In this document: in pieces, positions 26,595-39,670 of the stretch | How positions within the stretch are numbered: position 1 is the first letter of the stretch | Layout of the letters: every line of letters begins with the position of its first letter | Made by a program: the position numbers and the translations under genes | DNA from: Archangium gephyra | Lineage (GTDB): Bacteria > Myxococcota > Myxococcia > Myxococcales > Myxococcaceae | Length of the DNA stretch: 64,000 bases | Direction: 5' to 3' | NCBI RefSeq assembly: GCF_001027285.1 | Contig: NZ_CP011509.1 | Span: 10,626,501-10,690,500, forward strand | The notes under the pieces: generated by a model | The model's database searches: none | What the model saw: only the letters and a program-made list of their open reading frames with translations | What the model was told of the DNA's origin: nothing

Positions 26595-26966
26595 ATGGCG
26601 GACAAGCCCAGGATTCCCACGGGCAGGACGAAGGAGCCCACGCACCGGGAGGCCCAGGAGCCCACCGGCGCGAACTTCCAGCCACGCAACGCGGGCGAGC
26701 TCGAGGACGCCATCGACGCGGCGGCGGCGCGGGTGGCCCAGGACATCAACGCGAACGCGCGCGCCCGGGCGGCGGAGAACCCCGGCCCCATGCAAGACAC
26801 GTCCTGGGAGGCCCGCGTCGAGCGAGGCGAGGAGTGGGAGGAGCAGGACGACAAGGACGCCGTCCGCAACCACGACATCAACGAGGACGTCTACAAGCGC
26901 GAGGCCCCCTCGGACCAGCGAGACGAGAAGACGGCGAGCCCCGTGGACCGGGATCGGGAGCGCTGA
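26595..26966 (+). CDS. hydrophilic protein of unknown function
   Basis: This is a 123-residue protein from ATG 26595, with GGAGAC upstream. It is very rich in Glu, Asp, Arg and Ala, with no hydrophobic core segment, signal peptide or Cys. It is probably partly disordered, apart from a possible helix at residues 40-62 (ELEDAIDAAAARVAQDINA). No family recognised. Codon usage matches neighbouring genes, which supports coding. Confidence 0.55.
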   Translation: MADKPRIPTGRTKEPTHREAQEPTGANFQPRNAGELEDAIDAAAARVAQDINANARARAAENPGPMQDTSWEARVERGEEWEEQDDKDAVRNHDINEDVYKREAPSDQRDEKTASPVDRDRER

Positions 26967-27002
26967 CACGCCCCACGCCCGCGGCCGGCGCCCGCCCGGG
27001 CG

Positions 27003-27827
27003 TCAGCCGCGCGGGGAGAGCGGACCCTCGCGCTCGGACCGCACGGTGAAGCGGAAGAGGAGGAACAGCGCGGCGAGCGCCAGCGCCGTCACCGCGAGCC
27101 CCACGCCCTCGTGCCACGGGGCCCTGGCGAGCTCCACCCGCCGCAGCACCCCGCCCTGGGCGTCGAAGCCATCGTGGAGGCGGTAGGCCACGTTGCCGCC
27201 CCAGTGCAGGCCAATGCTCAGCCAGAGCGAGCCCGTCCGCACCAGCGCGAGCGAGAACATCAGCCCGAGCAGCCCCAGGAAGACGGCGTCCCCCGGCGTC
27301 AGGTGCATGGACCAGGCGTGGTTGACGACATAGAGGCTCGTGGTGAGCGCGACGAGCACGCCCGCGGACAGGTGGCCCGAGAGGTGACGGAAGAGGTACC
27401 CGCGCAGCAGCACGTCATCCGTGGCGGACGAGAGGAACATCGCCAGCAGCGCCTGCGCTCCCAGCACGGCGAGGTCCCCGGCGGGACGCACGCCCTCGAC
27501 ACGGAAGGCGCCCAGGGCCCAGAGCAGCGCGTACTTGAGCGCCCAGAAGGCCGCGCAGAAGACGAAGCCCAGCAGCAGGTTGCGCCCCCAGCCCCGGTGC
27601 GGCGCGAGCCCCAGCTCCCCCAACCCCCCTGCCCCGCTCAACCGCCCCACCCCATGGGCCAGCGGGAAGAAGGCGGCGTAGAGCCCCAGCCACGCCACGG
27701 GCGGCACCTGCACGACGTTGGGGAGGTTCAGGTACACATCCAACAGGACGAAGCCCGCCACCAGCCACGGCAGACGCCGCGCGAACGGGTGGACCTGGGA
27801 GACTTCCACGGAGGGGGTGGCGCGCAT
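27003..27827 (-). CDS. CPBP-family membrane protein with Asp-Asp in motif 1
   Basis: This is a 274-residue protein with about eight hydrophobic helices, started at the ATG complementary to 27825-27827. It matches the CPBP (Abi/Rce1-like) intramembrane protease family. Motif 1, normally EExxxR, reads DDVLLRG. Motif 2 contains NHAWS and motif 3 LHWGGN. The metal-ligand His and Asn are kept, but the catalytic Glu pair is replaced by Asp. Activity is therefore uncertain. It follows the thioredoxin gene after 35 bp and is probably co-transcribed with it. Confidence 0.8.
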   Translation of the reverse strand: MRATPSVEVSQVHPFARRLPWLVAGFVLLDVYLNLPNVVQVPPVAWLGLYAAFFPLAHGVGRLSGAGGLGELGLAPHRGWGRNLLLGFVFCAAFWALKYALLWALGAFRVEGVRPAGDLAVLGAQALLAMFLSSATDDVLLRGYLFRHLSGHLSAGVLVALTTSLYVVNHAWSMHLTPGDAVFLGLLGLMFSLALVRTGSLWLSIGLHWGGNVAYRLHDGFDAQGGVLRRVELARAPWHEGVGLAVTALALAALFLLFRFTVRSEREGPLSPRG

Positions 27828-27862
27828 GAGGGGCGCGCAATCTAGACGAAGGCCCGGGGCCG

Positions 27863-28261
27863 TCACACCCCGTGCAGACCGACACGAACCCGCGCGCTAC
27901 TGGCCCGGTATTCCGCCAGCTTCCGCCGCACCTCGGCCATGTCCAGCGCGCGCGCCTGCCGGATGACGTCCTCCACCATCGGCTCCGGCAGCACCCCCAC
28001 GTGGTTGAGCAGCAGGAAGCCATCCCGGAACACCATCAGCGTGGGCAACACCTGCACGCCCATCACCTCCACCAGGTCCGGCTGCCCGTTCACCTCCACC
28101 CGGGCGAAGGTGATGTCCGGGTAGCGCTCGGCCATCCCCTCGAAAACAGGGCCGAAGATGCGGCAGGGCGAGCACCACTTCGCCCACCATTCGATGAGCA
28201 GGATGCCGGGCCGCCCCAGCGTCGGTCCGAAGCTCCTGCTGTCCAGCGACACCACCGGCAT
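27863..28261 (-). CDS. thioredoxin-family protein
   Basis: This 132-residue protein starts at the ATG complementary to 28259-28261, with GGAGGAG upstream. The active site is WCSPC (EWWAKWCSPCRIFGPVF), with the cis-Pro in VLPTLMVF. The C-terminus extends about 25 residues beyond a classical thioredoxin as a basic helix. No signal peptide, so a cytosolic disulfide reductase or redox regulator is likely. Confidence 0.9.
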   Translation of the reverse strand: MPVVSLDSRSFGPTLGRPGILLIEWWAKWCSPCRIFGPVFEGMAERYPDITFARVEVNGQPDLVEVMGVQVLPTLMVFRDGFLLLNHVGVLPEPMVEDVIRQARALDMAEVRRKLAEYRASSARVRVGLHGV

Positions 28262-28439
28262 GGGACTCCTCCAGAACGGGCCGGACCTCACCCGCCCTAA
28301 AGGTAGGAGCCAGGGAACCCAACGGTAGATTCACCTCGCCGAATGAGGAAAAGACGACCCGTCCCTCTTCCTAATCCCCACGAAGCGAGCGAAACTGAAC
28401 ACGTTCGCGCTTGTGAGTATGGGCCCGGGAGGACCCCCG

Positions 28440-28865
28440 GTGAACCCGGAGCGCGGAAGCAGGCCCGTCGACGTGGAGAGCCCCGTGAAGCCCAGAGTCC
28501 TGATCGTGGATGACTCGTGGTCCATGCGCCAGACGCTGCGGCTGTTGCTGGCCCCCGACTTCGACTGCGCGCTCGCCGAGAATGGCCTGTCCGCGCTGGA
28601 GCAGGCGCGCCAGAGCCCGCCCGACCTCATCGTGTCGGACGTGAACATGGACGGCATGGACGGGTACGAGCTGTGCCGCCAGGTGCGCGCCGAGCCCGCG
28701 CTCCAGGCGGTGCCCTTCCTCTTCATCAGCGGCCACCCCCCCCGCCCGGGCATGCCCGAGGCCGGCGACGCCTACCTCATCAAGCCCGTCCAGCCCGCCG
28801 TCCTCATCGCGCGGCTGCACGAGATGCTCCAGCCGCGTCCGCTCGCCGCCGTGGCCCGGAGCTGA
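28440..28865 (+). CDS. single-domain response regulator (receiver protein)
   Basis: This is about 141 residues from GTG 28440, preferred because GGGAGG sits 8 bp upstream; an ATG at 28419 and GTG at 28413 are alternatives. It is a CheY-like receiver: acidic pair DD in VLIVDDSWSMR, phospho-acceptor Asp in LIVSDVNMDGMDGYE, and Lys in LIKPVQPA. There is no output domain, so it signals by protein contact. No histidine kinase is adjacent; the nearest is at 32046. Confidence 0.88.
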   Translation: MNPERGSRPVDVESPVKPRVLIVDDSWSMRQTLRLLLAPDFDCALAENGLSALEQARQSPPDLIVSDVNMDGMDGYELCRQVRAEPALQAVPFLFISGHPPRPGMPEAGDAYLIKPVQPAVLIARLHEMLQPRPLAAVARS

Positions 28866-28872
28866 GCGGGCC

Positions 28873-29376
28873 TCAGTCCCACAAGAAGCTGTCCGCGCCC
28901 CGGTGGGACACCTCCAGCTGCGCCAGGTACTTGCGCTCCTCCCGCACCATCCGCCGGAAGGACTCGAGCAACAGCACGACCGAGACAAAGGCCACCGGCA
29001 TCCACGCCGACCAGGCGAGCACCTGCAGCAGGATGCCCACGTAGATGGGATTCTCCAGCCGGCGGTAGAGCCCGGTGGTCTGCGGCTGCGCCGGCAGGTT
29101 GGCCGACACCGAGTACGACCGGGCGCGCAGCAGCTGGAGCTCCCCGGCGAGCTCCATCCCCAACCCCAGGGCCTGCACGAAGGCCGCCAACCAGCCCCAC
29201 CCCCCGGGCAGCTCCAGCGAGAAGAAGAACGGGGCGAGCAACAGCAGGGCCGGCAGCGGCATCGCCCTCGGCATGATGATGCGCTTGCGCTCCTCCGGCG
29301 GCGTGCGCCCCATGACGACGGCTTCGTTGATCAACAGGCACACGAAGAGGATGCGGCTGACGGTGAGAGCACTCAT
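28873..29376 (-). CDS. isoprenylcysteine methyltransferase-like membrane protein
   Basis: This is a 167-residue protein with four to five hydrophobic helices. The C-terminal signature GLYRRLENPIYVGILLQVLAW matches the ICMT/PEMT-type methyltransferase fold, in which RHP/NPxYxG binds S-adenosylmethionine. The start codon overlaps the stop of the upstream aldo/keto reductase (ATGA), so translation is probably coupled. Substrate unknown; bacterial members methylate small lipids or are uncharacterised. Confidence 0.75.
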   Translation of the reverse strand: MSALTVSRILFVCLLINEAVVMGRTPPEERKRIIMPRAMPLPALLLLAPFFFSLELPGGWGWLAAFVQALGLGMELAGELQLLRARSYSVSANLPAQPQTTGLYRRLENPIYVGILLQVLAWSAWMPVAFVSVVLLLESFRRMVREERKYLAQLEVSHRGADSFLWD

Positions 29377-30311
29377 GTCGTGGGATTCCACCACACGGCG
29401 CCCTTGCCCTCGATGGCCCGGGCCGCGCGCTGGCGCACGTCCGCCATCTGCTCGGAGGTGAGGGGCTGGAAGGCCGCGGCGGCGTGGAGCGCGGCGTCCT
29501 GCTCGTTGGGGAAGCTCATCCCCATCAGGGCCACGTCCGGGTCCAACGTGAGCGTGTAGCGCACACACTCCTCCACCCCGAGGTGGGGCAGCGAGGGAGC
29601 CCCCGTGTCGGCCCCACCGGAGCTCACCTTGCCGCGCGGACGGGCCTGGAGCGGCCGCCCGTAGCCCTCGGTGTCCCCGAGCAGCTTGCCCGCCCCGAAG
29701 GTCTTGAAGGTCACCGTGCCCACGCCCTTCGCCTTCGCCAGGGGGAGGAGCTCCTCCACGTAGCGCGGGTGGACATAGGGCCCCACGGGGAACATCACCA
29801 CGTCACAGCGGCCGGACTCGAGCGCGGCGCGCAGCACGTCCGGGTGGTGGCTGGAGATGCCCCGGAAGCGCGCCTTGCCCTGGCGCACGCACCGCTCCAG
29901 CTCCTCCAGGCCCCCACCGGGCGCGGCCAGCCGCTCCCACGTGTCCAGCTTCGAGAGGTTGTGGAAGACGAAGAGGTCCACCGCCTCCAGCTGGAGCCGG
30001 CGCAGGCTCTCCTCCACCTGCGGAGCCACCGGCTGGTCCAGGAAGTCCACCTTGTCGATGACGAACATGCCCTCGCGCCGGCCGCGCAGGGCCTCGCCGA
30101 CGATCTGCTCGCTGTAGCCGTCCTCGTAGCCGGGAGCGGTGTCGAGGACGTTGAGCCCGGCCTCCATGGCGCGGTGCAGCGTGGCCACGCACTGCGCCAG
30201 GGGCACGGAGCGGTCCGCCAGGTCCCCGATGCCCACCGCGGTGGCCTGGAAACCGGTGCGCCCGAGCTGCCGTCGAGCCTGGAAGCGGGGAAGCGGTCGT
30301 TGCTCTGCCAT
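29373..30311 (-). CDS. aldo/keto reductase
   Basis: This is a 312-residue NAD(P)H-dependent oxidoreductase with a TIM barrel. The tetrad is readable: Asp and Tyr in LDTAPGYEDGYSE, Lys in VIDKVDF and His in VFHNLS. It resembles the YdjG/YhdN-type short aldo/keto reductases. The last four bases overlap the methyltransferase-like gene, suggesting the two work in one pathway. Substrate not predictable. Confidence 0.9.
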   Translation of the reverse strand: MAEQRPLPRFQARRQLGRTGFQATAVGIGDLADRSVPLAQCVATLHRAMEAGLNVLDTAPGYEDGYSEQIVGEALRGRREGMFVIDKVDFLDQPVAPQVEESLRRLQLEAVDLFVFHNLSKLDTWERLAAPGGGLEELERCVRQGKARFRGISSHHPDVLRAALESGRCDVVMFPVGPYVHPRYVEELLPLAKAKGVGTVTFKTFGAGKLLGDTEGYGRPLQARPRGKVSSGGADTGAPSLPHLGVEECVRYTLTLDPDVALMGMSFPNEQDAALHAAAAFQPLTSEQMADVRQRAARAIEGKGAVWWNPTT

Positions 30312-30442
30312 GGGAGCCTCAGTCTGGGTGATGGATGTGATGTGCCCGGGTACGGGTTTTACATACCCCGAGGATTCAACCCCGGGGACGACGGGCTATG
30401 CTCCGCCGCCCTTTCCCCGATTTCTCCCCCGAGGAGCTCCGC

Positions 30443-32080
<1,638 letters not shown>

Positions 32081-34009
32081 CCGCGGCGGGACTCGCGCGG
32101 GGGAGGCGGACCGTGAACGTCGTCCCCTCCCCCCGCGCGGAGCGCACCTCGATGGTGCCACCGTGGGCCTCGACGAGCTGCCGGCTGATGAAGAGCCCGA
32201 GGCCCACGCTGCCCATCGCACCGCCTCCCGCGCCCCGTCCCCGCCGGAAGGGCTCGAACAAGGTGGGCAGCGCCTCGGCCGCAATGGGCGCGCCCTCGTT
32301 GTGGATCTCGAACAGCACCACCCCGTCTTCCCCTCGCGAGTGCACCCGCACCGGCGTGCCCGCGGGACTGTGCTGCACGGCATTGCCCACCAGGTTGGTG
32401 ATGACCTGCGCCATGCGGTCCGCGTCCCACGCGCCTTGCGCGTCCCCCCCTGTCTCGAAGTGGATGTGCCGCTCGGGATACGCGAGCTGCACCTCCTCCA
32501 CCACGTGCCGGGCGAGCTCGTGGAAGTCCAGGGGCTTGCGCTCCACGGGAATCCCCCCCACCCGCGCCTGCGTGGAGTCGAGCAGGTCCCGGATCAACCG
32601 GATGGCCCGGTCCGCCGCCGAGTAGATGCGGCTCAACCCCTTGGCCTGCCAGTCCGTGAGTCCCTCGCGCTTGAGCATCATGCTGGCGGACATGGAGATG
32701 GCCGAGATGGGATTGCGCAAATCGTGGGACACGACGGCCACCAGATCCTCGCGGATGCGGGCGGCCTCCTGTGCCTCCCGGGCGAGCACCTCCAGCCGGG
32801 TCCGGTCCGCCTGCACCTCCCGCAGCAGCCGCTCGCGCTCCTGCGTGGCCTCCTGGAGCGAGCGCGCCATCTTCGTGAAGGTCTCGGCGAACAGCTTCAG
32901 CTCCCGGGGGCCCTCGGCCGGCACCACGATGTCGAGGGCGCCCTCCTGGAGCGCACGGGCCCTGTCCGTGAGGTGTGACACCGGGCGCGAGAAGCGGCGC
33001 GCGAAGACGAAGGAGAGCCCCACCGCGAGCGACGCCAGGACTCCGGCGACCTCGAGCAGCCTGGCCCGCAGCGTGCGCACCGGAGCGAACGCCTCGGCCT
33101 GCTCGATGTGGGCCATGATGCAGCCACCACCGAGCTCCTCGATGAAGCGGAAGCCGTGGATGACCTCCACGTCGCGGTAGTCCAGGGCGAGGATCTCCGC
33201 GTCCTGGCCGGATAGACACTCGCGCATGGGCCGGGCGTCGATGGGGTGGCTCTGGTGCTCCCCCGAGTGCCCCGGGTACCTCGGCTGCGTGATGAAGACC
33301 CCCTGGCTGTCCGCCAGGAACGTCTCCCCCGAACCGCCCAGGCCATACCGGTCCCGGAAGAGGGGCTCGAGCTGCACGGCGGCACTGAAGCGCAGGCCCA
33401 GGCTCCTGCCGCCCCGCTGGATGAACATCTCGTAGACGCGCTCATGGCCCTGCTTGGGCTCGACACGCGCCAACTGGTCCGCTGGCAGCGGGGCCAGGTC
33501 CGCCAACGACCGGGCCTCCGCGCCCACCAGGAGGGGCTCCAATCCGGGGACCACCAGCCGCGCGTCCCGCACGCCCTCGGTCACCACGAAATCGTCGAGT
33601 GCGTCCTGGAGACAGCGGGCCCGCTCCGGCCCCTTGTCCGCACAATCGGACGTCGTGTCCAGCAAGGCGCTGGCGCGCTCATGCTGCCGGCGCAGCCGCG
33701 TCACCAGGGCCTGCTCGCGCGCGTTCGCGGCGATCCCCACCGCGCGGATGGCGTTCTGGGTCACGGCCTCGCTCGCCGCCCGGTAGGCCAGCCCGCCAAG
33801 CGCCGCCGTCGTCACCAGCACCGGGACGACCATCAGCAGCAGGAGCTGGGAGCGGAAGGAGAGCGTCTTCATATCCTGGTGGAAGGATGGTCATGCGGGT
33901 GGCGCGTCCCACCGTCCCGGCCGAGGATTCCCGGACGTTCCCGGCCGTCTGCCCGGCAACCAGCCGGAACCTCTTCGCCCGGACAGCGGAGGGGCTATGC
34001 TCCCGCGCC

Positions 34010-34720
34010 ATGCCTACCCCCCATATCTCCGCCGCGCCGGGAGACTTCGCCGACGTGGTGCTCATGCCCGGCGACCCGCTGCGCGCCCGCTACATCGCCC
34101 AGCGCTTCCTCCAGGACGCGCGCGAGGTCACCTCGGTCCGCAACATGTACGGCTTCACCGGCCAGAGCCGGGGCCGCAAGGTGTCCGTCATGGGCCATGG
34201 AATGGGTATCCCCTCCATCTCCATCTACGCCACCGAGCTCATCCGCGAGTATGGCGCCCGCGTGCTCATCCGCGTGGGCAGCTGCGGCGCCCTGCGCCAG
34301 GACGTGAAGCTGCGTGACGTCATCGTCGCGCTCGCCGCGGGCACCGACTCCAACGTCAACCGCATGCGCCTCAAGGGCCAGGACTTCCCCGCCGTGGCGG
34401 ACTTCGCCCTCGCCCGCCAGGCCGTCGAGGCCGCCGAGAAGCGCAAGCTCGCGGTGCGCACCGGCTCCGTCTTCAGCTCGGACCTCTTCTACGCCCCGGG
34501 CGGGGAGAACTACGAGGTCCACGAGCGCATGGGCATGCTCGCCGTGGAGATGGAGGTGGCGGGCCTGTACGGCGTCGCCGCCGAGTTCAACGCCCGCGCC
34601 ATGGCGCTGCTCACCGTGTCGGACCACCTGCGCACCGGCGAGAAGCTCAGCGCCGAGGCGCGCCAGAGCTCGTTCGACGAGATGATCGAACTGGCCCTGG
34701 ACGTGGCCGCCGCTCAGTAG
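34010..34720 (+). CDS. deoD: purine-nucleoside phosphorylase, DeoD type
   Basis: This is a 236-residue enzyme from ATG 34010, close to the 239 residues of E. coli DeoD. It phosphorolyses purine nucleosides in salvage. It shows [12 protein letters not shown] near the N-terminus, RVGSCGAL for phosphate binding, [13 protein letters not shown] for ribose and base contacts, and VSDHLRTGE with the catalytic Asp. It acts as a cytosolic hexamer in the known family. The stop overlaps the convergent sugar transferase by 7 bp. Confidence 0.95.
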   Translation: MPTPHISAAPGDFADVVLMPGDPLRARYIAQRFLQDAREVTSVRNMYGFTGQSRGRKVSVMGHGMGIPSISIYATELIREYGARVLIRVGSCGALRQDVKLRDVIVALAAGTDSNVNRMRLKGQDFPAVADFALARQAVEAAEKRKLAVRTGSVFSSDLFYAPGGENYEVHERMGMLAVEMEVAGLYGVAAEFNARAMALLTVSDHLRTGEKLSAEARQSSFDEMIELALDVAAAQ

Positions 34721-36291
34721 GCGCCGGTGCGCCGCAGCACGGCCGGCAGCGTCCGCAGCAGGATCTCGAGGTCCAGCCAGAGCGACCAGCGGTGGATGTA
34801 CTCGCAGTCGAGCCGGACCACGTCCTCGAAGTCGGTGATGGAGCTGCGGCCGCTGACCTGCCACAGGCCGGTGATGCCCGGCAGGGCGCCCAACCGGCCA
34901 AAGTGGTGCTCGCGGTAGTTGACCAGGTCCGACTCGAAGAAGGGCCTGGGTCCCACCAGCGACATCTCCCCGCGCAGCACGTTGATGAGCTGGGGCAACT
35001 CGTCCAGGCTCCACTTGCGCAGGAAGGCGCCCACGCGGGTGACGCGAGGGTCATTGGGAATCTTGAAGAGGCGGGCGTCGCCGCTGGTGTTGAGGTGGGC
35101 CAGCTTGGCCTTCTCGGCGTCGGCGCCCACCCGCATGGTGCGGAACTTCATCATGCGGAAGATGCGGCCGCCCTGCCCCACCCGCTCCTGGGCGAAGAAG
35201 ACGGGCCCGCGCGAGTCGAGCTTGATGGCGATGGCGATGAGCGACAGCAGCGGGGAGATGGCCAGCAGCCCCAGGCCCGCGCACACCAGGTCCACCCCGC
35301 GCTTGACCCACATCTGCTGCGCGCGCAGCGAGGGGACGGTGAGCTCCATGAAGGGCAGCGAGCGGTAGGAGATGGGCGAGGGGCGCACCCAGCCGAGCCG
35401 GTCATAGCGGGACACGGCCAGCAACCGGACGCCGGCGGACACCACGGCCTCCATCAGCAGCTTCATCTGCACGTCGTCCACGAAGCCGCAGAGCACCACG
35501 GTGTCCACGGCGTTGTGCTGCAGCACGTTCCAGAGGTCATCCACGGAACCGAGCACCTTGCCCGGACCGTCGCTGGGAAGCTCGGGCACGGTGGGGGAGA
35601 CCCACCCCACCACCTCGAGCACGCCGAAGTGCGCCAGGCGCTTGTGCACCCGCTGGCTGGCCGGGTCATCCGGAGAGCCCACCAACATCACCCGCTCGGC
35701 GGGGGAGTGGAAGGCGGGGATGCGGATGAGCCGGGCGACGAGCCGGTCGAGCACGAAGCGGTTCACCATGACGGCGGCGCCCAGGCCCCCCACCGCCGTG
35801 AAGTAGTGCACCACCACGGGGGCGAGGCCGCGCAGCCACAGGTCGCGCCAGAGCACCAGGCCCACCGCGAGCAGCACGCCGCTGAAGACCCGCCGCAGCG
35901 AGCGCCAGTCATCTCCCGAGCGGTAGGCCCCGGCGATGAGCAGGCCCACCACGAGCGCGCCGCCCATCTGCCATCCACCGGCGGAGCCGAGCGGGGGCAC
36001 GGCCCAGCGGGTGGCCGCGTCGAGGGGCTCGAGCTTCTGGCTGGTCTGCACGACGTTCAACGCGGCGCGGACCATGAGGAAGGCCGCGATGTCGGCGACG
36101 ATCAGCAGGAAGATGCGCGAGGTGGCCCTCAGCGCGTGCATCAGCAGCGTGCGGGCGGCACGGCGCTGCAGCACGACGCGAGGAGGAACCAGCCACAGAG
36201 GCTTGGTGGGGACCGCGACCGCCAGGAATCGGCCCGACGCGGTGGTCGTCCCGGGGGGAGGGACAGGCGAGGCAGGGGGACTCACCCTCAT
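34714..36291 (-). CDS. polyprenyl-phosphate sugar-1-phosphate transferase
   Basis: This is a 525-residue WcaJ/EpsZ-type priming enzyme that moves a hexose-1-phosphate onto undecaprenyl phosphate to start exopolysaccharide repeat synthesis. Four hydrophobic helices occupy about residues 55-190, followed by a nucleotide-binding-like domain. The fifth membrane segment ([20 protein letters not shown]) leads into the catalytic domain with [35 protein letters not shown] and [13 protein letters not shown]. No other polysaccharide genes are adjacent, so it stands alone. Confidence 0.93.
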   Translation of the reverse strand: MRVSPPASPVPPPGTTTASGRFLAVAVPTKPLWLVPPRVVLQRRAARTLLMHALRATSRIFLLIVADIAAFLMVRAALNVVQTSQKLEPLDAATRWAVPPLGSAGGWQMGGALVVGLLIAGAYRSGDDWRSLRRVFSGVLLAVGLVLWRDLWLRGLAPVVVHYFTAVGGLGAAVMVNRFVLDRLVARLIRIPAFHSPAERVMLVGSPDDPASQRVHKRLAHFGVLEVVGWVSPTVPELPSDGPGKVLGSVDDLWNVLQHNAVDTVVLCGFVDDVQMKLLMEAVVSAGVRLLAVSRYDRLGWVRPSPISYRSLPFMELTVPSLRAQQMWVKRGVDLVCAGLGLLAISPLLSLIAIAIKLDSRGPVFFAQERVGQGGRIFRMMKFRTMRVGADAEKAKLAHLNTSGDARLFKIPNDPRVTRVGAFLRKWSLDELPQLINVLRGEMSLVGPRPFFESDLVNYREHHFGRLGALPGITGLWQVSGRSSITDFEDVVRLDCEYIHRWSLWLDLEILLRTLPAVLRRTGAY

Positions 36292-36464
36292 ATTTTGCCA
36301 CTCGGCCAGCGGGCGAGTCCATGCTTGATCTGGAATAAAGACCCGACCTGCCGGGTTGGAGCGCCCTCGTGCTCGCTCGGCCGCTACATGCCGGACGGCA
36401 TATTCCGATCACGCCGGGCACCCCATCCCCCGAGTGTTGAACCCCTCACGCCTCCGCCATGACG

Positions 36465-36486
36465 GACATCCTGTTGAACGGATGTC
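36465..36486. promoter_or_regulatory. inverted repeat upstream of the metY leader
   Basis: GACATCC (36465-36471) and GGATGTC (36480-36486) are perfect complements separated by 8 bp. The repeat lies 25 bp before the start of the leader ORF. It could be an operator or the first hairpin of the leader RNA. From 36292 to 36464 I see no gene; that stretch probably holds the divergent promoters of the sugar transferase and metY, but no convincing boxes stand out. Confidence 0.4.
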
Positions 36487-36510
36487 TTGACAAGATAGCG
36501 GAGGGGCTTC

Positions 36511-36570
36511 ATGTTGCCGTGCATCATGACCTTCGCGCCCTTCGCCTGCCGTCGAATGTGGATGCCGAGT

Positions 36571-36597
<27 letters not shown>
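36511..36597 (+). CDS. putative Met/Cys-rich leader peptide of metY
   Basis: This is a 28-codon ORF from ATG 36511 to TGA 36597. GGAGG ends 6 bp before the start, an excellent ribosome-binding site. Met occurs at codons 1, 6, 16 and 18, and Cys at codons 4 and 13. Codons 16-18 read Met-Trp-Met (36556-36564) and end 6 bp before the first of four complementary RNA segments. The layout imitates amino-acid biosynthetic attenuator peptides. The peptide has no protein-like character of its own. Existence is inferred from layout only. Confidence 0.5.
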
Positions 36598-38013
<1,416 letters not shown>

Positions 38014-38066
38014 CCGACTCGTCTCCCTCTCGCTTCCCTGCACCCGTCCACCACCCGCGCCCCCAT

Positions 38067-38100
38067 CCCCTCGCCCTCCGGGAGAGGGACGGGGTGAGGG
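38067..38100 (+). repeat. dispersed intergenic palindrome, copy 4
   Basis: This slightly diverged copy (CCCCTCGCCCTCCGGGAG then AGGGACGGGGTGAGGG) begins 53 bp after the metY stop. It is followed by copy 5 in the same orientation. Confidence 0.7.
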
Positions 38101-38131
38101 TGCCCGCATCCCAGGTTGGCTCCGTGTAGGC

Positions 38132-38165
38132 CCCCTCTCCCTCTGGGAGAGGGCTGGGGTGAGGG
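38132..38165 (+). repeat. dispersed intergenic palindrome, copy 5
   Basis: This is a direct repeat of copy 4 (CCCCTCTCCCTCTGGGAG then AGGGCTGGGGTGAGGG), ending 44 bp before the metX start. The tandem pair between two pathway genes may partly uncouple metX expression from metY. Confidence 0.75.
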
Positions 38166-38209
38166 ACTGCATCGCACGCCGTGAATCCCATCCCACGAGG
38201 AACCCCGCC

Positions 38210-39616
38210 ATGTCCCCGTCGCCCTGTGTCTTCGATCTCTCACTGCCCGACCTGCCGCTCGAAGCAGGGGCGCGGGTCATGTCCCACGTGGCGCGAGGCT
38301 GGTGGTGGGGGCCGGAGCAGGACCTGCCCTGGCTGCGTTCACGAGCGCGAGTGCTCCCAAGAGAGACCGTGCGGGAGAACGCGCTGCGAGTCGTGCGCCG
38401 CACGAAGGAAGAGCTCCACCGCATCGCCACCGCTCCACGTCACCCGCCCCCGGTGAGCGCGGACCCGACGGTGCCCACGGTGCTGTTGGTGCACGCGCTG
38501 ACGGGAGACATGCGCGCGGGAGGCGAAGGCGGGTGGTGGGAGCCGGTCATTGGACCTGGGCGGGCGTTGGATCCGGAGCGGGTGCGGCTGCTGTGTTTCA
38601 ACAACCTGGGCTCCTGTTACGGGAGCTCGGGGCCGGCGGACGAGGGCTTCCCGCGGCGCGTGGACGACCACCGCTTCGCTCCCCCCGAGCCGCTGGCGAA
38701 GGGAGACCTGAAACAGAACGAGCACCTGCTGCCGGCCACGGTGACGCCGTGGGACCAGGCGCGCGCCATCCTGCAGGCGCTGGACGCGCTGGGCATCGAG
38801 CGGATCTCCCTCGGGGTGGGAGGCTCGCTGGGAGGGATGATCGTCCTGTGCCTGGCGGTGCTGGCGCCGGAGCGCTTCGAGCGCATCTGTCCCATCGCGG
38901 CGGCGGAGGAGGCGAGCCCGTGGGTGGTGGGCTGGAACCACGTGGCGAGACAGGCGCTGCTGCTGGACCCGGAGTTCCCCGAGACGCCCGCCCGGGGCCT
39001 GGAGCTGGCGAGGCAGCTCGCGATGCTCACCTACCGTGCGGAGCCGGGCCTGGAATCGCGCCATGGGCGCCACCAGCCGCGTCCGGGAGAAAACCAGGCG
39101 CCAGGATGGTCCTCGCGGGCGCTCTACCCCATCCAGAGCTACCTCGAGTACCAGGGCGAGAAGCTGCGAGCGCGCTTCGACGCGCGGACGTACCTGGCGT
39201 TGCTGGGGGCGATGGACCACCACGACCTCGCGCGGGCGCCCGAGGGGGACACGGGTGGAACGTGGGGCGCGGCCCGCATCCGCGCGAGCGCCCTGTGCGT
39301 GGGCATCGACACCGACCAGCTCTTCTACCCCGAGCACATGGAGCGGCTGACGGAGCGCCTGCGGGCACACGGGCGCCACGCGGAGTACGCCGAGCTCTCC
39401 AGCGCCCACGGACACGACGGCTTCCTCATCGAGTGGGAGCCGCTCGACGGGCTGCTGCGGCGCGCGCTCGCCCTGCCCCACGCTTCGGGCCCGGGGTACG
39501 CGGGCACGTCCACGGGAGGGGACTCCCCCTCCACGCCAGGAACGGTGGAGGAGGTGTGCCCGGCCGCCCTGCACTCGGCGGCGTACGCTTTGTCCACTCG
39601 GCCCGCTCCTTGCTGA
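38210..39616 (+). CDS. metX: homoserine O-acetyltransferase-like alpha/beta hydrolase
   Basis: This is a 468-residue protein from ATG 38210. The alpha/beta-hydrolase core has the nucleophile in GVGGSLGGM (Ser near 206), Asp in GIDTDQLF (near 367) and His in AHGHDGF (near 402). The segment SYLEYQGEKLRARFDARTYL is typical of MetX. It would acetylate homoserine to supply MetY, the gene just upstream, so the pair forms the direct-sulfhydrylation route to homocysteine. About 90 extra N-terminal and 45 extra C-terminal residues (Gly/Ser/Pro-rich) exceed the usual length of around 370. Confidence 0.85.
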   Translation: MSPSPCVFDLSLPDLPLEAGARVMSHVARGWWWGPEQDLPWLRSRARVLPRETVRENALRVVRRTKEELHRIATAPRHPPPVSADPTVPTVLLVHALTGDMRAGGEGGWWEPVIGPGRALDPERVRLLCFNNLGSCYGSSGPADEGFPRRVDDHRFAPPEPLAKGDLKQNEHLLPATVTPWDQARAILQALDALGIERISLGVGGSLGGMIVLCLAVLAPERFERICPIAAAEEASPWVVGWNHVARQALLLDPEFPETPARGLELARQLAMLTYRAEPGLESRHGRHQPRPGENQAPGWSSRALYPIQSYLEYQGEKLRARFDARTYLALLGAMDHHDLARAPEGDTGGTWGAARIRASALCVGIDTDQLFYPEHMERLTERLRAHGRHAEYAELSSAHGHDGFLIEWEPLDGLLRRALALPHASGPGYAGTSTGGDSPSTPGTVEEVCPAALHSAAYALSTRPAPC

Positions 39617-39670
39617 GAAGTAGCGCGGGGGCAGTTGACCGGAGAGGTCACCCGTCGCACGCTTGAAGGC

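Noticed and set aside
36487-36515. TTGACA with a possible -10 17 bp downstream as the metY promoter
   Set aside because: The -10 box would be CATGTT, a poor match, and transcription would start inside the leader ORF, removing its ribosome-binding site. TTGACA also lies inside a small palindrome.
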